64,000 bases of DNA from Prodigiosinella confusarubida (GTDB lineage: Bacteria > Pseudomonadota > Gammaproteobacteria > Enterobacterales > Enterobacteriaceae), in the NCBI RefSeq assembly GCF_002847015.1, contig NZ_CP025085.1, positions 1,240,001 to 1,304,000 of the forward strand, read 5' to 3'. The notes under the pieces were generated by a model. That model ran no database searches. It was not told the origin of the DNA and saw nothing but the letters and a program-made list of their open reading frames with translations. Of this stretch, positions 29,883 through 43,329 are shown in pieces. Position numbers and translations under genes: made by a program. Within the stretch, counting starts at the first letter, position 1, and each line of letters starts with the position of its first letter.

Positions 29883-30107
29883 TTATATGTGCCGCTTTGC
29901 CCGGTATATATGTTCTGGTCGTCCTACTCTACCGTATATGATTTTCGCTTCCAGTAAGCTTCCTTTGACGCCATATTCCAGATAACGTCGTGCCGTAGTC
30001 TGACTACTTCCCAAAATGTTTGCCAGCGTCCCGGTTGTGTGTTCCTGATCGCGCCTTTCAAATAATTCCCGTACTTTCTGCAATGTGCCTATATCTAATC
30101 TTTTAGG
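29883..30107 (-). pseudogene. Remnant of a CitB/DcuR/DpiA-type response regulator (DNA-binding domain only)
   Basis: The minus-strand frame from about 30107 to 29883 translates as about 74 residues beginning LPKRLDIGTLQKVRELFE. It continues through the helix-turn-helix TTGTLANILGSSQTTARRYL and ends IIYGRVGRPEHIYRAKRHI. This lines up with the C-terminal domain of CitB-family regulators such as DpiA (LPxGIDPLTL..., TTARRYLEY, VGRPQRIY). A stop codon (TGA) lies just upstream in frame, and the receiver domain, which should contribute about 150 residues, is missing. The partner kinase is also absent. A short ATG-started ORF (29883-30083) remains, but it is best read as a decayed gene. Confidence 0.8.
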
Positions 30108-31258
<1,151 letters not shown>

Positions 31259-31296
31259 TATTTATCATTCTACATTAACTTATATTATTTTGATTT

Positions 31297-31338
31297 ATAT
31301 GACGAATATTTAATATTCGTCATATTATGTGTTTTTTT
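31297..31338 (+). terminator. Near-perfect 29-bp palindrome with T-run after dapB
   Basis: ATATGACGAATATT (31297-31310) and AATATTCGTCATAT (31312-31325) are exact inverse complements around a single T. A run of T follows at 31332-31338. It is most simply a dapB terminator, though 5-6 nt separate stem and T-run and the arms are AT-rich. A protein-binding palindrome is the alternative. Confidence 0.55.
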
Positions 31339-31665
31339 ATTCATTTCTTTATAAATGAATTTAAATGATATTGTTTATTCGACTTTAGTGGGCTTTTGGG
31401 CTGGTTTTTTCCCTTAATTTTCTCTTTCTGGTCGAGTGTGGTAGTTTATTATTCAGATTTTGACTCATCCTCTCTGGCAACCGTTTACTTATGTTACTTG
31501 ATCTGTATTTTTATCGATGTGAAAGCATATTCTTGACCGAAGCTGTAAAAATAATACAGAAAAAGTCGGTTTGAGTGGACAAGCTATCACACCATCATTA
31601 AAATGCGCCCAATTTGCCGAAAATTTGCCTTACAGGTGGTTTTTGCATTGATTTAGGTCGTTAAA

Positions 31666-31683
31666 TCTGAATTAATATGCAAG
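31666..31683 (+). promoter_or_regulatory. Candidate ARG box at carAB
   Basis: TCTGAATTAATATGCAAG matches the 18-bp ArgR half-operator consensus (WNTGAATWWWWATTCANW) at nearly all defined positions. It lies 32 bp before the carA TTG. E. coli carAB has ArgR-controlled promoter P2 at the same place. The upstream half (about 31645-31662) is poorly conserved. The rest of the 456-bp dapB-carA gap is AT-rich and should also hold the pyrimidine-regulated promoter P1, which I could not fix. Confidence 0.6.
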
Positions 31684-31714
31684 TAACATGATTTTTTATT
31701 CCTTGGAGGGTGTT

Positions 31715-32863
31715 TTGATTAAGTCAGCGCTATTGGTTCTGGAAGACGGAACCCAATTCCACGGTCGGGCCATAGGGGCAGAAGGAACGGCAGTGGGGGA
31801 AGTGGTCTTCAATACGTCGATGACCGGTTATCAAGAAATCCTTACTGATCCCTCCTATTCCCGCCAGATTGTTACTCTCACTTATCCACATATTGGTAAT
31901 GTTGGTACTAATGCCAGCGATGAAGAGTCTTCTTCTATTCATGCCCAGGGGTTAGTGATTCGGGATTTACCGCTAATTGCCAGTAACTACCGCAGTGAAG
32001 AAAACCTTTCTGAGTATCTTAAACGTCATAACATTGTCGCTATTGCGGATATTGATACCCGTAAACTGACGAGATTGCTGCGTGAAAAAGGTGCTCAGAA
32101 CGGTTGTATTATTGCGGGTGATGCGCCGGATGCGGCGCTGGCACTGGAAAAGGCCAAGGCGTTTCCTGGCCTGAAAGGGATGGATCTGGCAAAAGAAGTC
32201 ACTACTCGGGAACATTATTCCTGGTCGCAGGGCAGTTGGACATTGGAAGGCGAATTGCCTGCGGCAAAAGACAATAGCGATCTGCCCTATCATGTGGTGG
32301 CGTATGACTACGGTGTGAAGCGCAATATTCTGCGTATCCTGGTAGACCGTGGCTGCCGTCTGACCGTGGTTCCTGCACAAACCTCCGCTGAGGATGTGCT
32401 GAAACTGAATCCTGATGGGGTTTTCCTGTCTAACGGTCCTGGGGATCCGGAACCCTGTGACTATGCTATCAGGGCGATTAAAACCCTCCTGGAAACTGAT
32501 ATCCCGGTGTTTGGTATCTGCCTGGGCCATCAGTTGCTGGCACTGGCAAGTGGTGCCAAGACGATCAAGATGAAATTCGGGCACCACGGTGGCAACCATC
32601 CGGTGAAAGACCTTGATGCCGATCGTGTTATGATCACGGCACAAAACCACGGTTTTGCCGTTGATGAAACGTCTTTGCCTGCCACCTTGCGCACAACGCA
32701 CAAATCCTTGTTCGATGGCTCTCTGCAAGGGATTCACCGTACCGATAAACCAGCGTTCAGTTTTCAGGGGCATCCAGAAGCCAGTCCCGGCCCACATGAT
32801 GCTGCGCCGTTGTTCGACCACTTTATCGAATTGATTCAGACTTACCGTTCTTCAGCTAAATAA
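31715..32863 (+). CDS. carA: Carbamoyl-phosphate synthase, small (glutaminase) subunit
   Basis: 382 residues from a TTG start at 31715, preceded by TTGGAGGG (31703-31710) at ideal spacing; E. coli carA also starts with TTG. An in-frame ATG at 31688 would add nine residues not found in the family. Class I glutamine amidotransferase: nucleophile Cys in [15 protein letters not shown], and [10 protein letters not shown] supplies the catalytic His/Glu. It releases ammonia from glutamine for CarB, feeding arginine and pyrimidine synthesis. carB starts 14 nt downstream. Confidence 0.98.
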   Translation: MIKSALLVLEDGTQFHGRAIGAEGTAVGEVVFNTSMTGYQEILTDPSYSRQIVTLTYPHIGNVGTNASDEESSSIHAQGLVIRDLPLIASNYRSEENLSEYLKRHNIVAIADIDTRKLTRLLREKGAQNGCIIAGDAPDAALALEKAKAFPGLKGMDLAKEVTTREHYSWSQGSWTLEGELPAAKDNSDLPYHVVAYDYGVKRNILRILVDRGCRLTVVPAQTSAEDVLKLNPDGVFLSNGPGDPEPCDYAIRAIKTLLETDIPVFGICLGHQLLALASGAKTIKMKFGHHGGNHPVKDLDADRVMITAQNHGFAVDETSLPATLRTTHKSLFDGSLQGIHRTDKPAFSFQGHPEASPGPHDAAPLFDHFIELIQTYRSSAK

Positions 32864-32877
32864 TCAGGAGCGAGAAA

Positions 32878-36102
<3,225 letters not shown>

Positions 36103-36129
36103 TGTCAGTTCATTGTCTGTCGCTGATTT

Positions 36130-36149
36130 ATCCCGGCATCAGCCGGGAT
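36130..36149 (+). other. Hairpin downstream of carB
   Basis: A perfect 8-bp stem, ATCCCGGC (36130-36137) with GCCGGGAT (36142-36149), 4-nt loop, 27 nt past carB, without a T-run. It may stabilise the 3' end or assist termination ahead of the second hairpin. Confidence 0.5.
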
Positions 36150-36252
36150 TCAGATAATCAACGTGTTGAGTGTAAGCAATAGGTCTCTGCTTTCTCAGCA
36201 TGCAACCGATTTAAGTAATGAAACTCGGTAGTTGACGACAAGGTAGTCACCC

Positions 36253-36286
36253 AAAAAACCAGTCAAGGAAGCCTGACTGGTTTTTT
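36253..36286. terminator. Bidirectional terminator carB/LysE-type gene
   Basis: AAAAAACCAGTCA (36253-36265) and TGACTGGTTTTTT (36274-36286) form a 13-bp stem with an 8-nt loop and self-contained A and T runs. It ends 3 bp before the stop of the minus-strand gene and serves both. Confidence 0.9.
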
Positions 36287-36289
36287 CTG

Positions 36290-36904
36290 TTAGCTTAGAG
36301 CGACTTTGATACCCAAGGTAATCAGAATCCCTCCTAGCACTTTATCAACCACTTTCTGTGCTTTAGCCAGGCCGTAGCGAACCGGTTCACTCTGAATCAA
36401 GATGACCAGCAGAGGCCACCAGATAACCGCCAGTATCCAGATAATAGCGGCATACCACAGTTTTTCACCCATGCTAGAGTTTAGGCTGAGTACTTGGGTA
36501 AAGACAGAAAGAAAAAACAGAGTGGCTTTCGGATTCAACAGGTTGCAGAGATATCCCTGCAAAAAGGCTTTTTTCAGGCTGACGCGTTGTGGTGTTAACT
36601 GGGTGAGATCCATTTTGCTGCCACCATGGGAAATCAGCGCCTGAATGCCAATCCAAATCAGGTAAATGGCACCGGCGTATTTCAGCAAATCAAATAGCCA
36701 GGGGGTTGTGGTGATAACGACCGCCAGCCCGGCGACACAATAGGCCATGTGGGTCGCTACGCCGCAAATAACGCCGAGTGCGGTGACTATCGCTGCCAAT
36801 CGGGGATAACGTGCCGCATTTTTAATGACCAGAAAGAAATCCGGGCCGGGAGACAGCATTCCCAGCGTGGCAATGGTTGCAACAAACAGCGACATTTCAA
36901 GCAT
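36290..36904 (-). CDS. LysE/RhtB family amino-acid exporter
   Basis: 204 residues from ATG 36904 (MLEMSLFVATIATLGMLSPGPDFFLVIKNA), preceded by AGGA at 8 nt. The frame is open to 37012, but the extra 36 residues are non-hydrophobic and unlike the family. The N-terminal SPGPDFFLV motif and about six membrane helices define the LysE/RhtB superfamily. Members export amino acids (threonine, homoserine, lysine, leucine); the substrate here is not determinable. It is divergent from yjjP, another exporter component, and lies downstream of carAB. E. coli has no homolog at this position. Confidence 0.85.
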   Translation of the reverse strand: MLEMSLFVATIATLGMLSPGPDFFLVIKNAARYPRLAAIVTALGVICGVATHMAYCVAGLAVVITTTPWLFDLLKYAGAIYLIWIGIQALISHGGSKMDLTQLTPQRVSLKKAFLQGYLCNLLNPKATLFFLSVFTQVLSLNSSMGEKLWYAAIIWILAVIWWPLLVILIQSEPVRYGLAKAQKVVDKVLGGILITLGIKVALS

Positions 36905-37076
36905 GATGTATCCTGTAATGCGAGAGAAAGCGGGTAAATTGCAAGAATAATACCTCCGAGGGTATTTATTCGCATCATCATTATTGGCTATTTGCCCGCA
37001 ATATGGTAACAAGAAGCCTTGTTTTATTTATGGTTATAACGTGGCTGTTTCAGTGAATCAGGGTCGGGAAAATGAC

Positions 37077-37853
37077 ATGGTAAGTGAAACCACACGACAG
37101 CGGGAAGTTACCCGGTTGTGTATTCAATGTGCACTGTTGTTGTTACAGCATGGTGCGGAAAGTATGCTCGTGGAGCAATTATCCTCACGGTTAGGCGTTG
37201 CGCTGGGTGTGGATAGTGTAGAAAGCTCGATCTCAGCGAATGCTATTGTGCTCACAACCATTATGGACGGACATTGTTTGACCTCCACACGTAAAAACGT
37301 GGATCGTGGTATCAATATGCATGTGGTTACCGAAGTGCAGCATGTGGTTATCATGGCGGAACATAAACTGCTGGATGTGGGGAGTGTGCATAAGCGTTTC
37401 AATAACATTAAACCGCTGCGTTACCCACGTTGGCTGATGGTAACCATCGTGGGGCTCTCCTGCGGCTGTTTCAGTCGTTTAAATGGTGGTGGCTGGGATG
37501 CGGTTCTGGTGACCTTGATTGCCAGTGGTCTTGCTATGTATGTTCGCCAGATATTGACCAGCCGACATCTGAACCCGCTGATTAACTTCTGTGTTACCGC
37601 GTTTGTGGCAACGTCGGCCTCGGGGTTATTGATGCGGTTGCCTGGATTACAGCACTCATCAGCGGTGGCGATGGCTGCCAGCGTATTGTTGCTGGTTCCG
37701 GGTTTTCCGCTGATTAACGCCGTGGCGGATATGTTTAAAGGGCATATAAATACTGGTCTGGCACGCTGGGCGATGGCCAGTTTACTGACGCTGGCAACCT
37801 GTATTGGTGTGGTGATGGCAATGTCGGTGTGGGGGTTTCACGGATGGTCCTGA
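37077..37853 (+). CDS. yjjP: Threonine/serine exporter family protein YjjP
   Basis: 258 residues from ATG 37077 ([18 protein letters not shown]). The N-terminal soluble part (about 1-115) has the ThrE motif [23 protein letters not shown] and [12 protein letters not shown]. It is followed by about five membrane helices including [24 protein letters not shown]. YjjP and YjjB together correspond to the single-chain ThrE exporter of Corynebacterium; in E. coli the pair has been linked to succinate export. yjjB begins inside its last codons (37844). Confidence 0.9.
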   Translation: MVSETTRQREVTRLCIQCALLLLQHGAESMLVEQLSSRLGVALGVDSVESSISANAIVLTTIMDGHCLTSTRKNVDRGINMHVVTEVQHVVIMAEHKLLDVGSVHKRFNNIKPLRYPRWLMVTIVGLSCGCFSRLNGGGWDAVLVTLIASGLAMYVRQILTSRHLNPLINFCVTAFVATSASGLLMRLPGLQHSSAVAMAASVLLLVPGFPLINAVADMFKGHINTGLARWAMASLLTLATCIGVVMAMSVWGFHGWS

Positions 37854-38314
37854 ATCTGTTGTGGGCGTTATTGCAGGATATGATTCTGGCAGCGGTTCCG
37901 GCGCTGGGTTTTGCCATGGTATTTAATGTACCGATAAAAGCGTTGCGCTACTGTGCATTACTCGGAGCACTAGGACACGGCGCCCGTTTCCTGATGATCC
38001 ATTTTGGGGCGCCGATTGAGTGGGCTTCGTTTTTGGCGTCAATCATGATCGGTATCATCGGGATTCGCTGGTCGCGCTGGTTACTGGCGCATCCAAAAGT
38101 GTTCACCGTCGCTGCGGTCATTCCCATGTTCCCGGGAATTCCGGCCTATACCGCGATGATTTCGGTAGTCGAACTGTCCCATCTGGGCTACAGCGAAGTG
38201 CTGATGCAAACACTGATGACCAATTTTCTGAAGGCCAGCTTTATTGTCGGTGCGCTGTCTATCGGGTTATCACTGCCGGGTCTCTGGCTGTATCGCAAGC
38301 GCCCAGGAGTGTGA
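37844..38314 (+). CDS. yjjB: Threonine/serine exporter family protein YjjB
   Basis: 156 residues from ATG 37844 ([22 protein letters not shown]), overlapping yjjP by 10 bases. A GTG at 37829 is an alternative start adding five residues. Four to five membrane helices with [18 protein letters not shown] as the conserved family signature. It is the second half of a split ThrE-type transporter with YjjP. The overlap implies translational coupling and a hetero-oligomeric complex. The substrate is uncertain. Confidence 0.9.
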   Translation: MVLNLLWALLQDMILAAVPALGFAMVFNVPIKALRYCALLGALGHGARFLMIHFGAPIEWASFLASIMIGIIGIRWSRWLLAHPKVFTVAAVIPMFPGIPAYTAMISVVELSHLGYSEVLMQTLMTNFLKASFIVGALSIGLSLPGLWLYRKRPGV

Positions 38315-38424
38315 TTCGTTCAGAGCACTCTTATATTCTCTCTGGGTCCAGCAACCATCTCGACGCATGAACAGGCTTTCCGTATAGTGGCTTCAATTTT
38401 GTAGCCTATAGGGTTGGTTTTACC

Positions 38425-38907
38425 ATGGTAATTAGTTTGATTGCCGCGTTGGCAGTGGACCGTGTTATCGGTATGGAAAACGCCATGCCGTGGCATCTAC
38501 CTGCCGATCTGGCGTGGTTTAAGCGCAATACATTGAATAAGCCCATCATTATGGGGCGCAATACTTTCCGTTCTATTGGTCAGCCGCTACCGGGAAGATG
38601 CAATATCGTGGTCAGTAACCATCCGGTGGATGATGCCCGTGTGACTTGGGTGACATCCATTGATGCCGCGTTGGCTGCGGCAGGTAATGTAGACGAAGTG
38701 ATGGTGATCGGCGGTGGCAATATTTATCGTCAGATGCTGCCTCAAGCGGATCGACTGTACCTGACGCATATCGATGCAGAGGTGGAAGGAGACACTCATT
38801 TCCCTGATTATGAGCCTGATGAGTGGATCTCCACTTTCAGTGAATTCCATGATGCTGATGAGCATAATTCTCACAGTTACTGTTTTGAAATTCTCGAACG
38901 TCGCTAA
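38425..38907 (+). CDS. folA: Dihydrofolate reductase
   Basis: 160 residues, chromosomal type [36 protein letters not shown] carries the Met20-loop and the catalytic Asp (D28 here, D27 in E. coli). [12 protein letters not shown] and the NADPH-binding [15 protein letters not shown] follow. It makes tetrahydrofolate. No residue change typical of trimethoprim resistance is evident by eye. In E. coli folA is next to apaH; here phoX and a repeat cluster separate them. Confidence 0.97.
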   Translation: MVISLIAALAVDRVIGMENAMPWHLPADLAWFKRNTLNKPIIMGRNTFRSIGQPLPGRCNIVVSNHPVDDARVTWVTSIDAALAAAGNVDEVMVIGGGNIYRQMLPQADRLYLTHIDAEVEGDTHFPDYEPDEWISTFSEFHDADEHNSHSYCFEILERR

Positions 38908-38931
38908 GTATTGCAGACATTTTCTTGCTAA

Positions 38932-39135
38932 ACCCGCTCACTGAAGTGGGTGAGTTTGATGGCAAAGTCTATATAGCGGCGATAATGAGACGATCGTAAA
39001 GGCGCTGCAAGTACCTCCCTGTAAGCTCAAGCCGCGCCATCCCTGGCGCGGATGCTTTACTCCTCTTCCTTACTATCACCGTTCTGACGCGATACATAGG
39101 TTTGTCAACGGTCTGACCCGCTCACTGAAGCGGGT
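38932..39135. repeat. Intergenic hairpin/direct-repeat cluster between folA and phoX
   Basis: ACCCGCTCACTGAAG occurs twice, at 38932-38946 and 39116-39130, 184 bp apart. Each copy forms a short hairpin; the second (CCCGCT/AGCGGG, then TTTTTC) looks like a terminator and the first has a G-U pair. Between them lies a strong hairpin CGCGCCA-TCCC-TGGCGCG (39033-39050) preceded by GTACCTCCCTGTAAG. The pattern resembles dispersed intergenic repeats of enterobacteria, but membership of a named family cannot be confirmed here. No gene is present. Confidence 0.6.
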
Positions 39136-39163
39136 TTTTCTTTTGTTGTCTAAATCTTTCTAA

Positions 39164-39181
39164 ATGTAACATTTTGGTCAC
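39164..39181 (+). promoter_or_regulatory. Possible Pho box upstream of phoX
   Basis: ATGTAAC-ATTT-TGGTCAC resembles the PhoB site (CTGTCAT-N4-CTGTCAY): two 7-bp units with a 4-bp AT spacer, four to five matches each. It lies about 95 bp before the likely phoX start. Weak on sequence, supported by the phosphatase downstream. Confidence 0.35.
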
Positions 39182-39275
39182 AATTAGCCCTTATTGTTAA
39201 TACCATTCTGTACCACACCCATATTTGATGATGAGCATTGCGCCATTGCCTGAAAAAGAAGAGGACGCTAGAGAG

Positions 39276-41168
39276 ATGACAAGCAAGATTAATGTCCTGA
39301 ATACTGATCGCTTGGTCGATCCTTCCCGCCGCAAGTTACTGTTAGGGAGCGCTGGTACGGTAGGACTGGCCGGATTTTTGGGCGGAGGTGTCTGGTCAAT
39401 ACCCCGGCTCGCCTTTGCCGATACACCAGCAGAAGGGAGCAAGCTGCTTGGTTTTAAAGGTATTGTGGCTTCCAGTGAAGACAGTATTGCTATTACGCCT
39501 GGCTATCGTGCAGATGTCTTGATCTCTTGGGGGGAACCGCTGGTTAGCGGTGCAGCAAACTTTGATCCAGCAGGTAACAACACCGCTGCCGATCAGGAAA
39601 AGCAGTTTGGTGACAACAACGATGGCATGAGCTTTTTCCCTATTGATGATCATCATGCCGTGATGGCGATTAACAACGAATATGTGAATGAGCAATATCT
39701 GTTTGCCCATGGTGGTACCAAAGCCGTCAGCCTGGAGGATGTACGAAAATCCCAGGCGGCGCATGGTGTTTCCATTGTGGCGGTAAAACGCATCGGAGAT
39801 TCACCGCGTTGGGTGGTCGAGCGGCCGTCGCGCTATAATCGCCGTATTACCGCAAATACAGAAATACACTTTAGCGGCCCGGCAGCGGGACATGACCTGT
39901 TGAAGACGGATGCCGATCCGACAGGAATGACGGTGTTGGGAACATTTGGTAATTGCGCCAATGGTAAAACGCCATGGGGCACTTACCTGACTTGTGAAGA
40001 GAACTTTGATACTTATTTTGGTACTCACCAGGCGGATTATAAGACCACGCCAGAGCAGAAACGCTATTCATTGAAGGTCAAGGATCCGGAACGTAACTGG
40101 TCAGATTTTGACGATCGCTTCGATGTGGCAAAAAATCCCAATGAGTTCAATCGTTATGGCTGGGTTGTTGAGATTGATCCGATGGATCCGAATTCGACAC
40201 CCATCAAACGGACTGCGCTTGGGCGCTTCAAACATGAAAATGCAGCGGTGACGGTGGCCAAAAATGGTCACTTAGTGGTGTACATGGGAGATGATGAACG
40301 TGGTGAGTTCATTTACAAATATGTTTCTACTGACAAAGTCGATAGCGCTAATCCTGCTAATAATCGTACCCTACTGGATAATGGCACACTGTATGTCGCG
40401 CAGTTTGATCGAGATGCGGCAGGTACGCCGTTGAAAGGGACCGGCCGCTGGATTGCGCTGACGTTTGGTGACAACGGATTGACAGCGGAAAATGGTTTTC
40501 ACAGTCAGGCCGAGGTCGTTATTTTTGCCCGTAAAGCGGCCTCGCATGTCGGGGCTACCCGGATGGACCGCCCGGAATGGATTGCGGTCAACCCGCATGA
40601 CGGAAGAGCCTATTGCACGCTGACTAATAACAGTCGGCGTGGTGATGAAGGGATGCCGGTAAATGCCGCCAACCCGCGTCCGCATAATATCTACGGTCAG
40701 ATAATCCGCTGGGATGAAAAAGACGATGCCACCGCCCAGGTGTTTGATTGGGATATGTATGCGCTGTGTGGTAATCCGATTGCTCACCCAGAAGGTATCA
40801 ATCGTGGTTCGCCGAATATTACTGCGGATAATACCTTTAACAGCCCTGATGGCTTGGGATTTGACCAGGATGGTCGTCTGTGGATTCTGACCGATGGTAA
40901 CTACAGTAATAAAGATGACTTTGCAGGCCAGGGTAACAACCAGATGCTGGTAGGGGATCCACACAGTGGCGAAATCCGCCGTTTTATGGTCGGACCGAAA
41001 TCCTGTGAGTTAACTGGTATTGCTTTTACCCCAGATTATAAAACCCTGTTTGTCAACATTCAGCATCCTGGAGAAAAAAAGGATTCACACTTTCCCAATA
41101 ACAGCCCGCGTCCCCGTTCATCGGTAATAATGATTACCCGCGAAGATGGCGGTGTGATTGGGGCGTAA
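39276..41168 (+). CDS. phoX: PhoX-family (DUF839) Tat-exported alkaline phosphatase
   Basis: 630 residues from ATG 39276; ATG codons at 39228 and 39231 in the same frame are alternatives without a ribosome binding site. A twin-arginine signal (DPSRRKLLLGSAGTVGLAGF...AFA) predicts folded export by Tat. The PhoX features TWGTYLTCEENFDTYFG, the FKHENAAV segment and SPDGLGFDQDGRLWILTDGN are conserved. PhoX enzymes are monomeric, calcium- and iron-dependent phosphomonoesterases induced by phosphate starvation. The gene interrupts the folA-apaH order of E. coli and is convergent with apaH. Enzymatic class is well supported; regulation is inferred. Confidence 0.88.
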   Translation: MTSKINVLNTDRLVDPSRRKLLLGSAGTVGLAGFLGGGVWSIPRLAFADTPAEGSKLLGFKGIVASSEDSIAITPGYRADVLISWGEPLVSGAANFDPAGNNTAADQEKQFGDNNDGMSFFPIDDHHAVMAINNEYVNEQYLFAHGGTKAVSLEDVRKSQAAHGVSIVAVKRIGDSPRWVVERPSRYNRRITANTEIHFSGPAAGHDLLKTDADPTGMTVLGTFGNCANGKTPWGTYLTCEENFDTYFGTHQADYKTTPEQKRYSLKVKDPERNWSDFDDRFDVAKNPNEFNRYGWVVEIDPMDPNSTPIKRTALGRFKHENAAVTVAKNGHLVVYMGDDERGEFIYKYVSTDKVDSANPANNRTLLDNGTLYVAQFDRDAAGTPLKGTGRWIALTFGDNGLTAENGFHSQAEVVIFARKAASHVGATRMDRPEWIAVNPHDGRAYCTLTNNSRRGDEGMPVNAANPRPHNIYGQIIRWDEKDDATAQVFDWDMYALCGNPIAHPEGINRGSPNITADNTFNSPDGLGFDQDGRLWILTDGNYSNKDDFAGQGNNQMLVGDPHSGEIRRFMVGPKSCELTGIAFTPDYKTLFVNIQHPGEKKDSHFPNNSPRPRSSVIMITREDGGVIGA

Positions 41169-41231
41169 ATAATAACGTGCATATCATCAGGCTGACAGGC
41201 TTGTTCTTCGTTTGGTGAAAGCGTGTTTATC

Positions 41232-41258
41232 AGAGAGGTGATAGGACGTCACCTCTCT
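41232..41258. terminator. Hairpin between phoX and apaH
   Basis: A perfect 10-bp stem, AGAGAGGTGA (41232-41241) with TCACCTCTCT (41249-41258), 7-nt loop, between convergent phoX and apaH. No T-run on either side, so strength is uncertain. Confidence 0.6.
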
Positions 41259-41264
41259 GTGCCT

Positions 41265-42113
41265 TCAGGATGCTTCGAGTGCTTCGTCGCTGGTTCCCGG
41301 AGTTATAGTCGACAGTTGGGTAAAATAGCGCTGATCTTCCCAGCGTAGCAGAGTTAAGGTTTCTCCCCAACAACAGCCAGTATCCAACGCATAAATACCG
41401 TCTGGCGTCCATTTCCCTTTCAGCGAAGCCCAGTGGCCGAATGCGATAGCATATTCACTGGAAACCGGTCCTGGCATATCAAACCAGGGTTTCAGCAAGG
41501 AAGGCGCTTGAGTGGGAGGTTCTTTGTATAGCATATCCAACTGCCCGCCAGAAAAGCAGTAACGCATCCGGGTGAAAACGTTGATACTGAATCGCAACCG
41601 CGAAAGTCCGCTCAATTCGGGGCTCCAGTGGTTGGGCATATCACCGTACATCGCATCAAGGAATAGCGGATAGCTGTCACTGCTCAGGATAGACTCCACT
41701 TCCCGTGCACACATCAGGGTGGTTGCCAAATCCCACTGTGGTGTGATGCCAGCATGCGTCATGATCAGCTTACGTTCTTCGTCAATCTGTAATACTGGCT
41801 GACGGCGTAGCCAGTTAATCAGTTCATCGACGTCAGGCGCAGATAACAAGGCGGTGAGACGATCCTTGGGTTTATTACGGCTAATCCCGGCATAAACCGC
41901 CAGCAGGTGAAGATCGTGGTTACCAAGCACCATCCGTGCTGCGGAACCGAGAGAACGGACATACCGTAATACGTCCAGCGAATCAGGCCCACGGGCGACC
42001 AGATCGCCAGTCAGCCACAAGGTGTCCTGTGTAGGATCAAACGAAACTTGCGCTAATAGCGCCTTGAGTTCAACGTAACAACCGTGAACGTCGCCAACAA
42101 GATAAGTAGCCAT
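41265..42113 (-). CDS. apaH: Diadenosine tetraphosphatase (symmetrical)
   Basis: 282 residues of the PPP-type metallophosphatase family. The metal-binding motifs [10 protein letters not shown] (7-16), [10 protein letters not shown] (about 36-45) and GNHDLHLLA (about 64-72) are intact. It cleaves Ap4A to two ADP and so affects stress signalling and 5' Np4 capping of RNA. Last gene of the lptD-surA-pdxA-rsmA-apaG-apaH series, with 2 nt between the apaG stop and its start. Confidence 0.97.
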   Translation of the reverse strand: MATYLVGDVHGCYVELKALLAQVSFDPTQDTLWLTGDLVARGPDSLDVLRYVRSLGSAARMVLGNHDLHLLAVYAGISRNKPKDRLTALLSAPDVDELINWLRRQPVLQIDEERKLIMTHAGITPQWDLATTLMCAREVESILSSDSYPLFLDAMYGDMPNHWSPELSGLSRLRFSINVFTRMRYCFSGGQLDMLYKEPPTQAPSLLKPWFDMPGPVSSEYAIAFGHWASLKGKWTPDGIYALDTGCCWGETLTLLRWEDQRYFTQLSTITPGTSDEALEAS

Positions 42114-42115
42114 AA

Positions 42116-42493
42116 TTAATGTATCAGTGAAGGTATTGCCAAACGGAACACCTGAATTGGAACCTGAAAATTATCACCTTGGTGATCAATCATTTGATAA
42201 TGGCCTTCCATTGTGCCCAGTGGGGTTTCCAACACGGCGCCGCTAGTATACTGGAACTCGCCGCCGGGCTGAATGACGGGCTGTAAACCAATCACGCCTT
42301 CGCCTTGTACTTCTGTCTGGCGGCCATTGGAATTAGTGATTAACCAATGCCGACCCAGGAGTTTGACTTCATGACGTCCCAAATTACGGATCGTAATGGT
42401 ATAGGCAAATACGAAACGTTCTTCATCAGGCTCTGATTGCGCTTCTATGTAGAAGCTTTGAACCTGTATACAAACTCGGGGCGCGTTTATCAT
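42116..42493 (-). CDS. apaG: Co2+/Mg2+ efflux-associated protein ApaG
   Basis: 125 residues from ATG 42493 ([20 protein letters not shown]). The frame is open 22 codons further upstream into rsmA, but those residues are not conserved. Single ApaG (DUF525) beta-sandwich with [23 protein letters not shown] and [11 protein letters not shown]. Molecular function is unknown; E. coli and Salmonella mutants show cobalt-related phenotypes. It lies between rsmA and apaH in the conserved operon. Confidence 0.95.
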   Translation of the reverse strand: MINAPRVCIQVQSFYIEAQSEPDEERFVFAYTITIRNLGRHEVKLLGRHWLITNSNGRQTEVQGEGVIGLQPVIQPGGEFQYTSGAVLETPLGTMEGHYQMIDHQGDNFQVPIQVFRLAIPSLIH

Positions 42494-42510
42494 GACGACA
42501 CAACTCCAGT

Positions 42511-43329
42511 TTATTCCTGCACTGTGGGATGTTCGGCCAACCAGCCAGCTAACCGGCAATATTGCTCGACGCTCACGTTTTCAGCCCGAACAGTAGGATC
42601 GACGCCAAGTTCGGTCAGTCGCTCTGGTGTAAACAGGTTTCCCAGACTGTTACGCAACGTTTTACGTCGTTGGTTAAAGGCTTCAGTAGTGATCCGTCCT
42701 AATACCCGGGTATCCACTATCGGATACGGTGATGTGGTATGTGGTACCAGACGAATTACGGCTGAATCTACCTTTGGTGCCGGTTTAAAGGCGGTCGGCG
42801 GTACTTCAAGTACCGGGATGACCTGACAATAATACTGCGCCATTACGCTCAGTCGTCCATAAGCTTTACTGTTTGGCCCGGCAACCAGACGGTTAACGAC
42901 CTCTTTTTGCAACATAAAATGCATGTCGAGGATAGACTGAGTATAGCCGAACAGATGGAACATCAATGGTGTTGAAATATTATACGGTAGGTTACCAAAA
43001 ACCCGCAGCGGTTGTCCCGCTTGTTGTGCCAGTTCAGAAAAATCTACCGTCATGGCATCTTGCTGAATGATGGTGAGCTTATCTTTCAGTGTTGGATGTG
43101 TTTCCAGTCGGGCCGCCAAATTACGGTCCAGCTCAATCACGGTGAAATGTTCCAAACGTTCGCCCATCGGCGCAGTCAACGCACCAAGCCCAGGGCCAAT
43201 TTCCACAATGGCTTGTCCTGGCAGGGGGTGAATAGCGGAAACAATGCTATCAATAATAAACTGATCACTTAAAAAGTTTTGCCCGAAACGTTTACGGGCG
43301 AAGTGGCCTTGATGGACTCGATTATTCAT
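42511..43329 (-). CDS. rsmA: 16S rRNA (adenine1518/1519-N6) dimethyltransferase
   Basis: 272 residues. The Rossmann-fold SAM motif [11 protein letters not shown], the [11 protein letters not shown] acidic motif and catalytic NLPYNIS (motif IV) are all present, with a C-terminal helical domain (about 200-265). It dimethylates the two adenines of the helix 45 loop late in 30S assembly; its loss gives kasugamycin resistance. Its first 8 bases overlap the end of pdxA. Confidence 0.97.
   Translation of the reverse strand: MNNRVHQGHFARKRFGQNFLSDQFIIDSIVSAIHPLPGQAIVEIGPGLGALTAPMGERLEHFTVIELDRNLAARLETHPTLKDKLTIIQQDAMTVDFSELAQQAGQPLRVFGNLPYNISTPLMFHLFGYTQSILDMHFMLQKEVVNRLVAGPNSKAYGRLSVMAQYYCQVIPVLEVPPTAFKPAPKVDSAVIRLVPHTTSPYPIVDTRVLGRITTEAFNQRRKTLRNSLGNLFTPERLTELGVDPTVRAENVSVEQYCRLAGWLAEHPTVQE

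Noticed and set aside
31973-32821. 282-residue open frame antisense to carA
   Set aside because: It lies wholly inside carA, has no family features, and reflects codon bias of the real gene on the other strand.
40371-40964. 197-residue open frame antisense to phoX
   Set aside because: Inside phoX, no conserved motif, no context.
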